Shown here in pieces: positions 1 to 8,022 of a stretch of 64,000 bases of DNA. Each line of letters begins with the position of its first letter. The first letter of the stretch is position 1. The position numbers and the translations under genes are program-made. The DNA is from Lentisphaerota bacterium (GTDB lineage: Bacteria > Verrucomicrobiota > Lentisphaeria > Victivallales > Victivallaceae). Below the pieces are notes generated by a model that ran no database searches, was not told where the DNA came from, and saw only the letters and a list, made by a program, of their open reading frames with translations. The stretch lies in assembly GCA_017134815.1 (NCBI GenBank), contig CP071032.1:310001-374000 (forward strand), given 5' to 3'.

Positions 1-38
1 TACCAGAAATGACTAAACAAATATTTAGAGGGCAGCCA

Positions 39-431
39 ATGACTGAAGTTTTAGATAAGTTATCCCGGGTTATGCCGGAAATTGATTCTGTGCACCGGCC
101 TTGGGGGTATTTTGACCAGTTCGCTCACAATGAAAAAGTCACAGTAAGTTTAATGCATGTAAATCCAGGACAACGGCTCAGCCTGCAGTCGCATGAAAAT
201 CGTGCGGAATTATGGATTGTTTTCGATGAAGGAGCAAAGATTCAGGTGGATTCCGAAGAGAAAGTCTATGGGCCGGGAGACCGGGTGTGGATTCCTGCCG
301 GTTCGAAGCATCGCTTAACCTGTTCCGGGAAGACTCCGGTCAGGGTTCTTGAGGTAGCTTTTGGAGATTGGGCTATAGAGGATATTAAGCGCTTTCAAGA
401 TGACTACAAACGCTCCGAATCAGGGGAATGA
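39..431 (+). CDS. Cupin-domain protein, mannose-6-phosphate isomerase type II-like
   Basis: A 130-residue single-domain cupin. It resembles the C-terminal isomerase domain of type II phosphomannose isomerase/GDP-mannose pyrophosphorylase enzymes: an RPWGYFD start, then PGQRLSLQSHENRAELW (metal-binding His/Glu cupin motif 1), then GPGDRVWIPAGSKHRL (cupin motif 2). The ATG at 39 has an AGAGGG ribosome site six bases before it. An ATG at 9 is also in frame and the frame is open to the window edge, so a longer protein is possible. The stop overlaps the ribosome-binding region of the next gene, which is also a mannose-6-phosphate isomerase. A role in interconverting fructose-6-phosphate and mannose-6-phosphate, or sugar binding, is inferred from family and context. 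The family call is firm; the reaction is not proven. Confidence 0.8.
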   Translation: MTEVLDKLSRVMPEIDSVHRPWGYFDQFAHNEKVTVSLMHVNPGQRLSLQSHENRAELWIVFDEGAKIQVDSEEKVYGPGDRVWIPAGSKHRLTCSGKTPVRVLEVAFGDWAIEDIKRFQDDYKRSESGE

Positions 432-432
432 C

Positions 433-2187
433 ATGCATAGTAATTACGATAAATATCCTCACATTGAGGTTAATGGTTATGATCATCAGATTTTTGTTGG
501 ATACAAGGACATTTTTGACAGAATAAAACAGCAGCTTGCCGTTTTGGGAAAAGAAAAATGCATTGTTGCGGTTGACTGTTATCCCGGAGTTCTTGATGAA
601 GAAGTACTCCCAGCCTTGAAAAAAGCCCTTAACCCGGCAGCCGTAGTTAATACTCTGGATATTAAACATTCAGAAGATACTATCGCAAAAATGCTGCAGC
701 GAAATCTGACTGATGATAGAATTTTTGGCGTGATGTCTTTTCACAAGCTGGATGAATTTTTTGATGCCGCCAGAATCTCAGATGCTCTTGCCGAAATAAC
801 CGCTGCCGACGGCCTGGTTTTAGTCTATGGAGTTGGCGCGTCGTTAATTTGTAAACCTGATATTTTAGTATATGCCGATCTGGCCCGCTGGGAGATCCAG
901 CAACGCTATAGAGACGGGCGTCTTGATAACTGGGGAGCAGGCAATTACACTGAGGATACGCTGCGAAAGTATAAGCGGGCGTTTTTTGTTGAGTGGCGGG
1001 TAGCTGACAGACATAAACTGACACTTTTTGATAAAATAGACTACCTGCTGGATACCAATATTCCTGGAAAGCCTAAAGCAATAACCGGTGATGCCTTTCG
1101 CGAAGGTCTTGATAAAACTGTTGAAAGACCGTTCAGAGTTGTGCCGTTCTTTGATCCGGCTCCATGGGGTGGGCAGTGGATGAAAAAAGTATGTGGACTG
1201 GACAAAAAGCAGGAAAATTTCGGCTGGTGCTTTGATTGTGTGCCTGAGGAAAACAGTTTGCTGCTGCGTTTTGCCGGAGTCGATGTTGAAATTCCTTCTA
1301 TAAATGTTGTTTTTCGCAATCCTGTGGAATTGCTGGGCGAACAGGTTTACGCCAGGTTCGGCAGGGAGTTTCCCATCAGGTTTGATCTGCTGGACACAAT
1401 GGGAGGCGGTAACCTCAGTTTTCAGGTGCATCCGCTGACTGAATATATCTACAATACATTTGGCATGGCTTATACTCAGGACGAAAGCTACTACCTGCTT
1501 GACGCCGGCAAGGATGCGTCGGTGTACCTTGGCTTGAAAGAGGGCGTGGATTCCGATGAAATGATCGCGGATCTTCGCACAGCCCAGAAAGACTCGAAAC
1601 AAGCATTTGATGCGGATAAGTACGCTAACCGGTTTCCTGCAGCCAGGCATGATCATTTTCTGATTCCAGCAGGGACAACGCACTGTTCCGGGGCTGAAAG
1701 CATGGTTCTCGAGATCAGCGCCACTCCCTATATCTTCACCTTCAAGCTTTGGGATTGGGGAAGGCTTGGACTGGACGGTCTGCCCAGGCCGGTAAATATC
1801 GAACATGGTAAGAACGTAATCCAGTGGGACAGGACAACACACTGGGTCAGGGAAAACCTGGTGAACAGGATTGAACAGATCGCCTCCGGCCCAGGATGGA
1901 CTGAGGAGAGGACCGGATTGCACAAACGTGAATTCATAGAAACCAGAAGGCATTGGTTTACAGCAAAAGTAACCCATAATACAAACGGAGGAGTAAACGT
2001 ACTAAACTTAATCGAAGGTCAAGAGGCGATAATTGAAAGCCCGTCAGGCAATTTTGAACCTTTTATTGTTCACTATGCTGAGACGTTCATCATACCCGCC
2101 TGCGTTGGAGAATACACTATTTCTCCCTATGGAAAATCGAAAGATAAACGTTGCGGAACGATCAAAGCATTTGTTAGAGATTGCTAG
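433..2187 (+). CDS. manA: Class I mannose-6-phosphate isomerase with extra N-terminal kinase-like domain
   Basis: A 584-residue protein that probably interconverts mannose-6-phosphate and fructose-6-phosphate in the cytoplasm. The C-terminal part, from about residue 230, carries the type I isomerase signature: a PWGG motif, the QVHP zinc-ligand motif near residue 331, a Glu in QDESYYLLDAG, and His in IPAGTTHCSG near residue 417. The first 200 or so residues look like a nucleoside-kinase-type alpha/beta domain, but the expected P-loop position (CIVAVDCYPGV) lacks the GKS/T residues, so ATP-dependent phosphorylation is doubtful. ATG 433 is preferred to the in-frame ATG at 400 because AGGGG lies six bases upstream. 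It sits one base after the cupin stop and thirty before a sugar permease, consistent with one operon. Ordinary ManA proteins are 300-400 residues; the size here reflects the added domain. Confidence 0.85.
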   Translation: MHSNYDKYPHIEVNGYDHQIFVGYKDIFDRIKQQLAVLGKEKCIVAVDCYPGVLDEEVLPALKKALNPAAVVNTLDIKHSEDTIAKMLQRNLTDDRIFGVMSFHKLDEFFDAARISDALAEITAADGLVLVYGVGASLICKPDILVYADLARWEIQQRYRDGRLDNWGAGNYTEDTLRKYKRAFFVEWRVADRHKLTLFDKIDYLLDTNIPGKPKAITGDAFREGLDKTVERPFRVVPFFDPAPWGGQWMKKVCGLDKKQENFGWCFDCVPEENSLLLRFAGVDVEIPSINVVFRNPVELLGEQVYARFGREFPIRFDLLDTMGGGNLSFQVHPLTEYIYNTFGMAYTQDESYYLLDAGKDASVYLGLKEGVDSDEMIADLRTAQKDSKQAFDADKYANRFPAARHDHFLIPAGTTHCSGAESMVLEISATPYIFTFKLWDWGRLGLDGLPRPVNIEHGKNVIQWDRTTHWVRENLVNRIEQIASGPGWTEERTGLHKREFIETRRHWFTAKVTHNTNGGVNVLNLIEGQEAIIESPSGNFEPFIVHYAETFIIPACVGEYTISPYGKSKDKRCGTIKAFVRDC

Positions 2188-2217
2188 ATTAATAATGAAC
2201 ACAATTGGGAGCTCAAT

Positions 2218-3606
2218 ATGTCAATGAACAAAAATGCCAGGAAGATAATTATCAGGGCGTGCATTTTCGCCGGGTTAGGCGGATTGCTTTTCGGTTTAGA
2301 CCAGGGTTTTATTAACGGTTCGTTAAGCTTTATCAAGGAAGAGATGCATCTTTCTCTGATACAGAGTCAGTCGTTTGCCAGTATAATGCATCTGGGGTGC
2401 ATTATTGGAGTGCTGTTCAGCGGCTGGGTCTCAAAGACCATCGGCCGCAAAAGAACACTGGTTCTGACTGCGCTCTTTTTTGGCTTTTTCAGTCTTCTTG
2501 GAGCATTTACTCATGATGTATTCGTACTTTACGCCTCAAGGTTCGCGCTCGGACTTGCGGTCGGATATGCTTCATTCGTAGTTCCGTTATATTTTTCAGA
2601 AATTGCCCCGGCAAAAATGCGTGGCGGTTTCATTGCGATGTATCAGCTGATGATTACCATTGGTATTTTTGCAATATTCCTTTCCAATTCCGTAATTGGG
2701 ACATATTTCCAGAGCTGGCGCTTGATGCTGGGAGTTATTGCGCTGCCTTCAATTGTCATGTTTCTAGGTGCCATGTTCATCCCGCAGTCACCGCGCTGGC
2801 TGGTACTCAGGGGCAGGGAAGATCATGCCAAAGCTGTTCTTTCCAGTATCCGTGAACATGAAAGTCATGCTGAAGATGAACTCAATGAGATCAAGGAAAG
2901 CCTTGATACTGATACCAAGCAAGGTGGCTGGAAGCTGCTTAAGGAGTCATATTTTCTGCGGGTTCTCGGACTTGGAATTCTGCTGATGCTGCTGCAGCAG
3001 TTTTCTGGAATCAACGCGGTCATATATTATTCCGGTGAAATATTCAAGAAAGCCGGAGCTCAGCATCCCGCGATGGGAACTGTAGTTATTGGATTAATAA
3101 ATGTGATTTTCACTGTTGTTGCCATAAAGTATGTTGACAAATGGGGACGCAAACCAATCTTATATTCCGGGCTTACTGTGATGACCCTGACCCTGCTGAT
3201 AATCGGGTCTTTGTTCAAAATGCAGGAAAACGGTATCGTACTGGGAAATTTTTCCAGTGGACTGATGGTAGCTGCCTGTATTGTTTACATTGCCGCATTT
3301 GCGATGTCGCTGGGACCGATCATGTGGATTATCTGTGCTGAGATCTTTCCGCTCGAAGGACGTGATTTCGGTATTACTGTTACCACAGCTACCTGCTGGG
3401 TGGCTTGTGCGATTGTAGTTCAGTTCTCTCTGTCTATTATCCACCATTTCGGCGGTTCAGCTCTTTTCTTCCTGTTTGCGATCTGCTGTGTGTTAGGCTT
3501 TTCTATTGTACGCCTTTTCACTCCGGAAACCAAAGGTGTTTCGCTTGAGCATATTGAAGGCAAGCTTAAGAGCGGTGAAAAGCTTTTGAGAATCGGAAGG
3601 ACCTGA
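2218..3606 (+). CDS. Sugar-porter family MFS transporter
   Basis: A 462-residue inner-membrane permease with twelve predicted hydrophobic segments. It matches the sugar porter family (XylE/GLUT type): GGLLFGLDQGFING in helix 1, GRKR after helix 2, the SEIAPAKMRGG loop, PQSPRWLV, QQFSGINAVIYYS in helix 7, DKWGRKP, and the PETKG motif near the C-terminus. QQFSGIN is the sugar-binding helix 7 motif in this family. The transported sugar is probably a hexose or pentose, and the upstream mannose-6-phosphate isomerase genes suggest mannose or a related hexose; that is inference. A GGGAG ribosome site is six bases before ATG 2218 (an ATG two codons later is also possible). A terminator follows at 3627. 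Confidence 0.92.
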   Translation: MSMNKNARKIIIRACIFAGLGGLLFGLDQGFINGSLSFIKEEMHLSLIQSQSFASIMHLGCIIGVLFSGWVSKTIGRKRTLVLTALFFGFFSLLGAFTHDVFVLYASRFALGLAVGYASFVVPLYFSEIAPAKMRGGFIAMYQLMITIGIFAIFLSNSVIGTYFQSWRLMLGVIALPSIVMFLGAMFIPQSPRWLVLRGREDHAKAVLSSIREHESHAEDELNEIKESLDTDTKQGGWKLLKESYFLRVLGLGILLMLLQQFSGINAVIYYSGEIFKKAGAQHPAMGTVVIGLINVIFTVVAIKYVDKWGRKPILYSGLTVMTLTLLIIGSLFKMQENGIVLGNFSSGLMVAACIVYIAAFAMSLGPIMWIICAEIFPLEGRDFGITVTTATCWVACAIVVQFSLSIIHHFGGSALFFLFAICCVLGFSIVRLFTPETKGVSLEHIEGKLKSGEKLLRIGRT

Positions 3607-3626
3607 TAACTGGTCTTTTAAAAAAT

Positions 3627-3670
3627 AACGGCGGCTCTGTCTTTTTGTGCAGGTGCCGCCGTTTTGTTTT
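3627..3670 (+). terminator. Rho-independent terminator after sugar-porter gene
   Basis: AACGGCGGC at 3627-3635 pairs perfectly with GCCGCCGTT at 3655-3663. It is followed by a T-rich run (TTTTGTTTT). The loop of 19 bases is long. It ends the cupin-manA-permease unit. Confidence 0.8.
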
Positions 3671-3722
3671 CTATTGCGATGTTCACGCTGATACTGCAGC
3701 GCTGTTTCAATCATCTTGTCCA

Positions 3723-3887
3723 TCAGTGATTATCCCGTTTGCTTCTTTTATCATCAATCCGGTACAGGCTGCGGAAGTTATTGTAATAGACTTCATTGAT
3801 TGTATCATTAATCTTGTTATGACTTTTCACTGCCTTGCCTAAAAAGGTATGCAGCTTATGTTGCAATTTTGTTAGAGTCTTACTCAT
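3723..3887 (-). CDS. Possible small basic protein, unknown
   Basis: A 54-codon frame beginning at an ATG (3887) with an AGAGGA ribosome site eight bases upstream. The product is highly charged (many Lys, Arg, Asn and His), with no membrane segment and no motif I recognise. Its TGA overlaps the ATG of a further frame (TGATG at 3721-3725), but that second frame runs antisense through the terminator and the end of the permease gene and is not credible. It lies alone in an AT-rich gap. It may be spurious. Confidence 0.25.
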   Translation of the reverse strand: MSKTLTKLQHKLHTFLGKAVKSHNKINDTINEVYYNNFRSLYRIDDKRSKRDNH

Positions 3888-4442
3888 TTTTAATTCCTCT
3901 AATTTACTTCTATCTTTTTCATGTTTCATTAACTTGTAAATCCTCAGTATTAGGTCTATCTAAGCAAGCAAGACAATGCACCGATAAAAATGTTCTATAA
4001 CTTCTTCTATTTTTCATTATTTTCATAGTATTTCAATTAAAAGCTAATATTTTCAAAACAGTTTATTGTGTGTTATCCTGTTTTGGGCGTTAGTATTATG
4101 AGATAATGTATTGTTATTTTTTTACATGGCTGTTAGCAGGCTAAAAACTGCAATGCTTTTCACTGGAAATGTAAAAAAGGACTATATCTGACATTGATTG
4201 GATTTTCATAACTTGATCAGAATTGCTGTTAGAGTCTTCAGGTTTGATAAATTTTCACACAAGCCGTTCAGGGCATGTTCTCAGCCAGCTTAAAAGATTT
4301 TCGGACTTTCAGCTCACAATTTATCTGCAGTTGTCGTTTTCAGAACGATAATCATGGCTGAAAGTGTAATTTAGAAAGAAGTTTTGCAGGTTAAATTAAG
4401 AAAATTAAATTCTCTGTTTATTGTTTTCAGTTAAAATAATGA
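3888..4442. other. AT-rich intergenic region, no gene seen
   Basis: This region lies between the possible small - strand frame and the 3' end of the ABC permease gene. It has no frame with a good start and ribosome site. I see no tRNA, insertion sequence or clear hairpin followed by a T-run that would end the MacAB-like operon. Confidence 0.5.
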
Positions 4443-5807
4443 TTACTCGTAACGTAAGGCTTCAATCGGATTTAACTTTGATGCTTTCCAGGCCGGGTAG
4501 TAGCCGAAAATTACACCAATTCCCACTGATACGGAAATGGCAACAATAATCACCATGGGTGATGCTGCAGTCGGCCATTTAAGCATGTGAGCAATCAGCA
4601 TTGCGCCGCTGTGGCCAAGAATAATTCCGATAATTCCGCCCAGCATACAGAGAACCAGTGATTCAGTCAGGAACTGCAGCAGAATATCTCTGCTTTTGGC
4701 ACCGACGGCCATGCGCAGTCCTATTTCCCGGGTGCGTTCTGTTACTGACACCAGCATTATATTCATAATGCCGACACCGCCGACAAGAAGCGATATCATC
4801 GCGACACAGAGCAGCAGGTTTGTCATGACTGAAGTGGCCGAAGTCAGCAGTTTGGTCATTTCAGTCATGTCCCTGATTCCGAAATCATTTTCCTTGCCGG
4901 GAGTGATGCGGTGCCGGTCTTTGAGCAAACTGGTGATCTGGTCAATGGCAGTCGGGATAGCTTCTGCACTGACTGCCGAAACCATAATCTGATCAATAGT
5001 CGCATACCTTACCTGCATATTGGTGCTGTTGCCGGCGGCATCAACCTGCGGTGGATACAGCTCGGGGCCGGTAGATGGGTAAAGGTTACTCAGCGTATTA
5101 GTGTCTGTTGTCGAGTCAGTACTCTGGTTGGGTTCTGACAAAGATTCACCCGAAACCCGGGCGTTGACAGTGGTCCACGGTGCAAGCACAATATCGTCCT
5201 GATCCATACCTATCATGTTTGCTCCCTTCGGGGCCAGTTCACCTACTATTTTGAAAGAAACATTCTTTATACGGATATCTTTGCCAACCGGGTTTTCATC
5301 TTCAAAAAGTTTTTCGGCAACAGTTTTGCCGATAATGCAAACCCGGTTGCCGTTCAAGACATCACGATTGGTAAACGGCTGGCCGCGCATCAGGTTCTCG
5401 CGGTCAGTAATAGTCAGATAATCCAGAGTGGTTCCGGCAATAGCCATAGGGACCCAGTTGCGACTGCCCCAGACTACCTGTGCCCGGGCTTTGACAATCG
5501 GAGCGGCGGCTCTGACAGCAGAGCATTCCCGATTAATGGCTTCACAGTCACCGGGAGTAAGGGTTTTGGCGGTTCCTGAACCGAAAGATATACCGCTGCT
5601 GTTCTGTTCTCCTGGAATTATGAGCAGCACGTTGGCTCCCATGCTTGAAATTGATTGCTGGATTGACTGCGATGAACCGTTGCCCACTTCCATCATGGTG
5701 ATGACTGATGATACCCCGATAATAATACCCAGAGCAGTCAGTGCGCCACGCATCGGATTGCGGCGCAGTGCGGTAAAAGCCATACTGAATGAATGAAAGG
5801 TTCTCAT
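4443..5807 (-). CDS. MacB-like ABC transporter permease (FtsX/MacB_PCD type)
   Basis: A 454-residue inner-membrane permease of the MacB/LolCE type. The arrangement is one N-terminal membrane segment (about residues 20-45, rich in Gly/Ile), a large periplasmic domain to about residue 330, then three membrane segments in the C-terminal FtsX domain. The conserved VSVTERTREIGLRMAVGA loop after the second segment is clear. Unlike E. coli MacB, the ATPase is a separate polypeptide encoded just upstream. Stop and start overlap as TAATG at 5805-5809, indicating translational coupling. With the adaptor encoded upstream it should form a tripartite exporter for a small molecule, peptide or lipid. No TolC-like outer-membrane gene lies nearby. 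Confidence 0.9.
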   Translation of the reverse strand: MRTFHSFSMAFTALRRNPMRGALTALGIIIGVSSVITMMEVGNGSSQSIQQSISSMGANVLLIIPGEQNSSGISFGSGTAKTLTPGDCEAINRECSAVRAAAPIVKARAQVVWGSRNWVPMAIAGTTLDYLTITDRENLMRGQPFTNRDVLNGNRVCIIGKTVAEKLFEDENPVGKDIRIKNVSFKIVGELAPKGANMIGMDQDDIVLAPWTTVNARVSGESLSEPNQSTDSTTDTNTLSNLYPSTGPELYPPQVDAAGNSTNMQVRYATIDQIMVSAVSAEAIPTAIDQITSLLKDRHRITPGKENDFGIRDMTEMTKLLTSATSVMTNLLLCVAMISLLVGGVGIMNIMLVSVTERTREIGLRMAVGAKSRDILLQFLTESLVLCMLGGIIGIILGHSGAMLIAHMLKWPTAASPMVIIVAISVSVGIGVIFGYYPAWKASKLNPIEALRYE

Positions 5808-6514
5808 TACGCATCCTCCGTCTTGCGGTAAATGCCGTCATGCATACAACCGTCGCTGATGTGAATTACCCGGCGTGAGCTTTCTGCAACTTTGTTATCA
5901 TGAGTAACCAGTAATATGGTAGTACCGTGCGTTTCATTAATTTCCTGAAACATTTCCAGTACTTCTCGGCTTGTGGCTGTATCCAGGTTACCGGTGGGTT
6001 CATCCGCCAGCAGCAGCGGGGGGTCATTAATCAGAGCTCTGGCAATGGCAACCCGCTGTTGCTGTCCACCGGAAAGCTGTGACGGGACATGATGCATCCT
6101 GGACTCAAGTCCAAACTTTATCAACATGGCTTTAGCGCGTTTTCTGGCCTCGTGCTTGCTGAGATGCGCCGCGGTATAGATTAGCGGCATAGCGACATTT
6201 TCAATCGCACTGGTCCTGGGAAGCAGGTTGAAATTCTGAAAAACAAAGCCCAGTTTGTGATTGCGCACTATTGCCATCTGGTCGCCGTTCATGCTGGTCA
6301 CATCCTCCCCGTCAAGCAGGTATTCTCCAGAGGTTGGTTTGTCCAGGCATCCCAGTATATTCATAAGGGTACTTTTTCCGGAACCGGATTGTCCCATTAA
6401 GGAAACAAGTTCACCGTTTCTGACTTCCATTGAAACACCTTTAAGCACTTTAACCGGAGTGTCTCCGAGCATGTATTCCTTACACAGGTTTTTTATTGAA
6501 ATAACCGGTTTCAT
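5807..6514 (-). CDS. ABC transporter ATP-binding protein (MacB/LolD type)
   Basis: A 235-residue cytoplasmic ATPase subunit. Walker A GQSGSGKS is at residues 41-48, the Q-loop is in [10 protein letters not shown], the signature LSGGQ is at 146-150, Walker B is [12 protein letters not shown] from about 167, and the switch His is in LLVTHD. This is the pattern of the lipoprotein-release/macrolide-export family (LolD, MacB). It overlaps the permease gene by one coupled junction and follows the adaptor gene by about 40 bases, so the three form one operon read leftwards. Substrate is unknown. Confidence 0.93.
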   Translation of the reverse strand: MKPVISIKNLCKEYMLGDTPVKVLKGVSMEVRNGELVSLMGQSGSGKSTLMNILGCLDKPTSGEYLLDGEDVTSMNGDQMAIVRNHKLGFVFQNFNLLPRTSAIENVAMPLIYTAAHLSKHEARKRAKAMLIKFGLESRMHHVPSQLSGGQQQRVAIARALINDPPLLLADEPTGNLDTATSREVLEMFQEINETHGTTILLVTHDNKVAESSRRVIHISDGCMHDGIYRKTEDA

Positions 6515-6554
6515 AGTTACTATCCGATTTTTTGTTCAGTAATTGCTGCCTGAC

Positions 6555-7838
6555 TTAAGCTTTTTTACCGCCGCGGAGCTTGATTGAAAACGGGCTGCTG
6601 CTCTGAGTGGAGTCTGAACCTAATTGAGTTCCTGTTACCAGCTGTGTTCCCTCTTGCAGCTGCGGCGATGTAATTTCAGTGTATATGCTGTCGCTTACGC
6701 CGGTTTTTACCCTGACTGGGATAACATATTTGCCATCCTGCTTCCAGACTATTTTGTCACTGGCTTTGAACCCGGCTTTAAAGTCTTCACGATATTTCGG
6801 CAATATAATTTCCTGTGTGGGGCGCCAGCGTAAAGCGGAATTGGGTACTTTGATAGCATTATGCTTTTCAGCAACAATAAAGGTAACATCTGCGGTCAGG
6901 TAAGGCAGCAGTTTTCCGGATGAGTTGTCGGTATTTACTTCGACTGTATAGTTAACCACATTTTGCGTCATACTGGCGTTCAGGCGTATTTTTTCGACAA
7001 TACCGGTAAATGTTTTGCCCGGAAAAGCGTCAACAGTAAAAGTAGCTTTCTGGCCTCGCTTAATGTTGCCGATATCAGCTTCGTTTACCGCAACCCACAC
7101 CTGCATCCGTTTCAGGTCCTTGGCTATTAAAAACAGGCTTGGTGCGTTCAAGCTGGCCACGACAGTCTGGCCGATATTGACACGACGGTCTATTACAACA
7201 CCGTCTACAGGCGAAGTGATCGTACAGTAATCAAGGTTCTGCCTGGCGCGGGCCAGGCTTGCCTTGCTGGAAGCCAGCTGTGCTTCATTAACCTTAACTT
7301 CAGCCTGGGATATTTTATATGAAGCTTCTTCCTGACGCAGTTTGGATAAGGCATCGTCATAAACCGCAACGGAAACAGCCTGTCCGGCAACCAGTTTTTT
7401 CTGCCGGTTCCATTCCTGAATTGCATAGCCGAATCTGGCGGCATTTTGTTTCACCTGTGCCTGGGAGCGAACCAGATTGGCCAGGGCTGCTTTCTCAGTT
7501 GCAGCAGCTTCCTTTACATCAGCCGTATATATTGTGTCATCAATATGAGCCAGAACTGTGCCTTTTTTTACCACAGATCCGTAGTCAACGAGTTTTCCGC
7601 TGGAGTCCTTGCCGAATCTCATAATCCTGCCGCCGACTTGAGCCCCGACGTCAACAACTTCTTCCGGTTCTACAGTCCCGGTAGCGCTTACTCCTTCCAG
7701 CAGGCTGCCTCTTTCGACTTTGCAGGTCATATAATTGACATCAGCCGACTTGCTGCCGGACATGAACCAGCCGATGCCGCTTAATGTGGTGCAGCCGATT
7801 ATCATAATTATAATAATATTTCTATAAAGTTTACGCAT
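6555..7838 (-). CDS. MacA-like periplasmic adaptor (membrane fusion protein)
   Basis: A protein of about 427 residues with an N-terminal membrane anchor (a run of Ile/Met after RKLYRN) and the HlyD/MacA adaptor layout: biotinyl-lipoyl half-domain (VEPEEVVDVGAQVGGRI), a long alpha-helical hairpin rich in Ala/Gln/Lys, the second lipoyl half (DYCTITSPVDGVVIDRRVN), then beta-barrel and membrane-proximal domains. It links the MacB-like permease to an outer-membrane duct. I chose ATG 7838 because GGAG lies nine bases before it; ATG 7844 is also in frame but would be only three bases from that site. It is the first gene of the three-gene export operon. Confidence 0.88.
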   Translation of the reverse strand: MRKLYRNIIIIMIIGCTTLSGIGWFMSGSKSADVNYMTCKVERGSLLEGVSATGTVEPEEVVDVGAQVGGRIMRFGKDSSGKLVDYGSVVKKGTVLAHIDDTIYTADVKEAAATEKAALANLVRSQAQVKQNAARFGYAIQEWNRQKKLVAGQAVSVAVYDDALSKLRQEEASYKISQAEVKVNEAQLASSKASLARARQNLDYCTITSPVDGVVIDRRVNIGQTVVASLNAPSLFLIAKDLKRMQVWVAVNEADIGNIKRGQKATFTVDAFPGKTFTGIVEKIRLNASMTQNVVNYTVEVNTDNSSGKLLPYLTADVTFIVAEKHNAIKVPNSALRWRPTQEIILPKYREDFKAGFKASDKIVWKQDGKYVIPVRVKTGVSDSIYTEITSPQLQEGTQLVTGTQLGSDSTQSSSPFSIKLRGGKKA

Positions 7839-8022
7839 GTTCATCTTCTCCGCTATTAGAGTATTTGGGCTATGCTTTGTTAGTCTGTTTTTAGTGAAAA
7901 ATAGTTACTTGCTAATAACAGGAAAAACGAAAAAAAAGGGACAATTATTGCTTACAGGCAGAAAAAAAGTACCAGATAAAGGTCTGGATAAACTCTCTTC
8001 AATTCAAGCGCAATGGAAAGGA

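Noticed and set aside
865-1977. 370-codon open frame on the - strand
   Set aside because: It is wholly antisense to the mannose-6-phosphate isomerase gene, whose motifs are unmistakable; no homology and no ribosome site.
3493-3723. 76-codon - strand frame following the small 3723-3887 frame
   Set aside because: It runs antisense through the terminator and the end of the permease gene.
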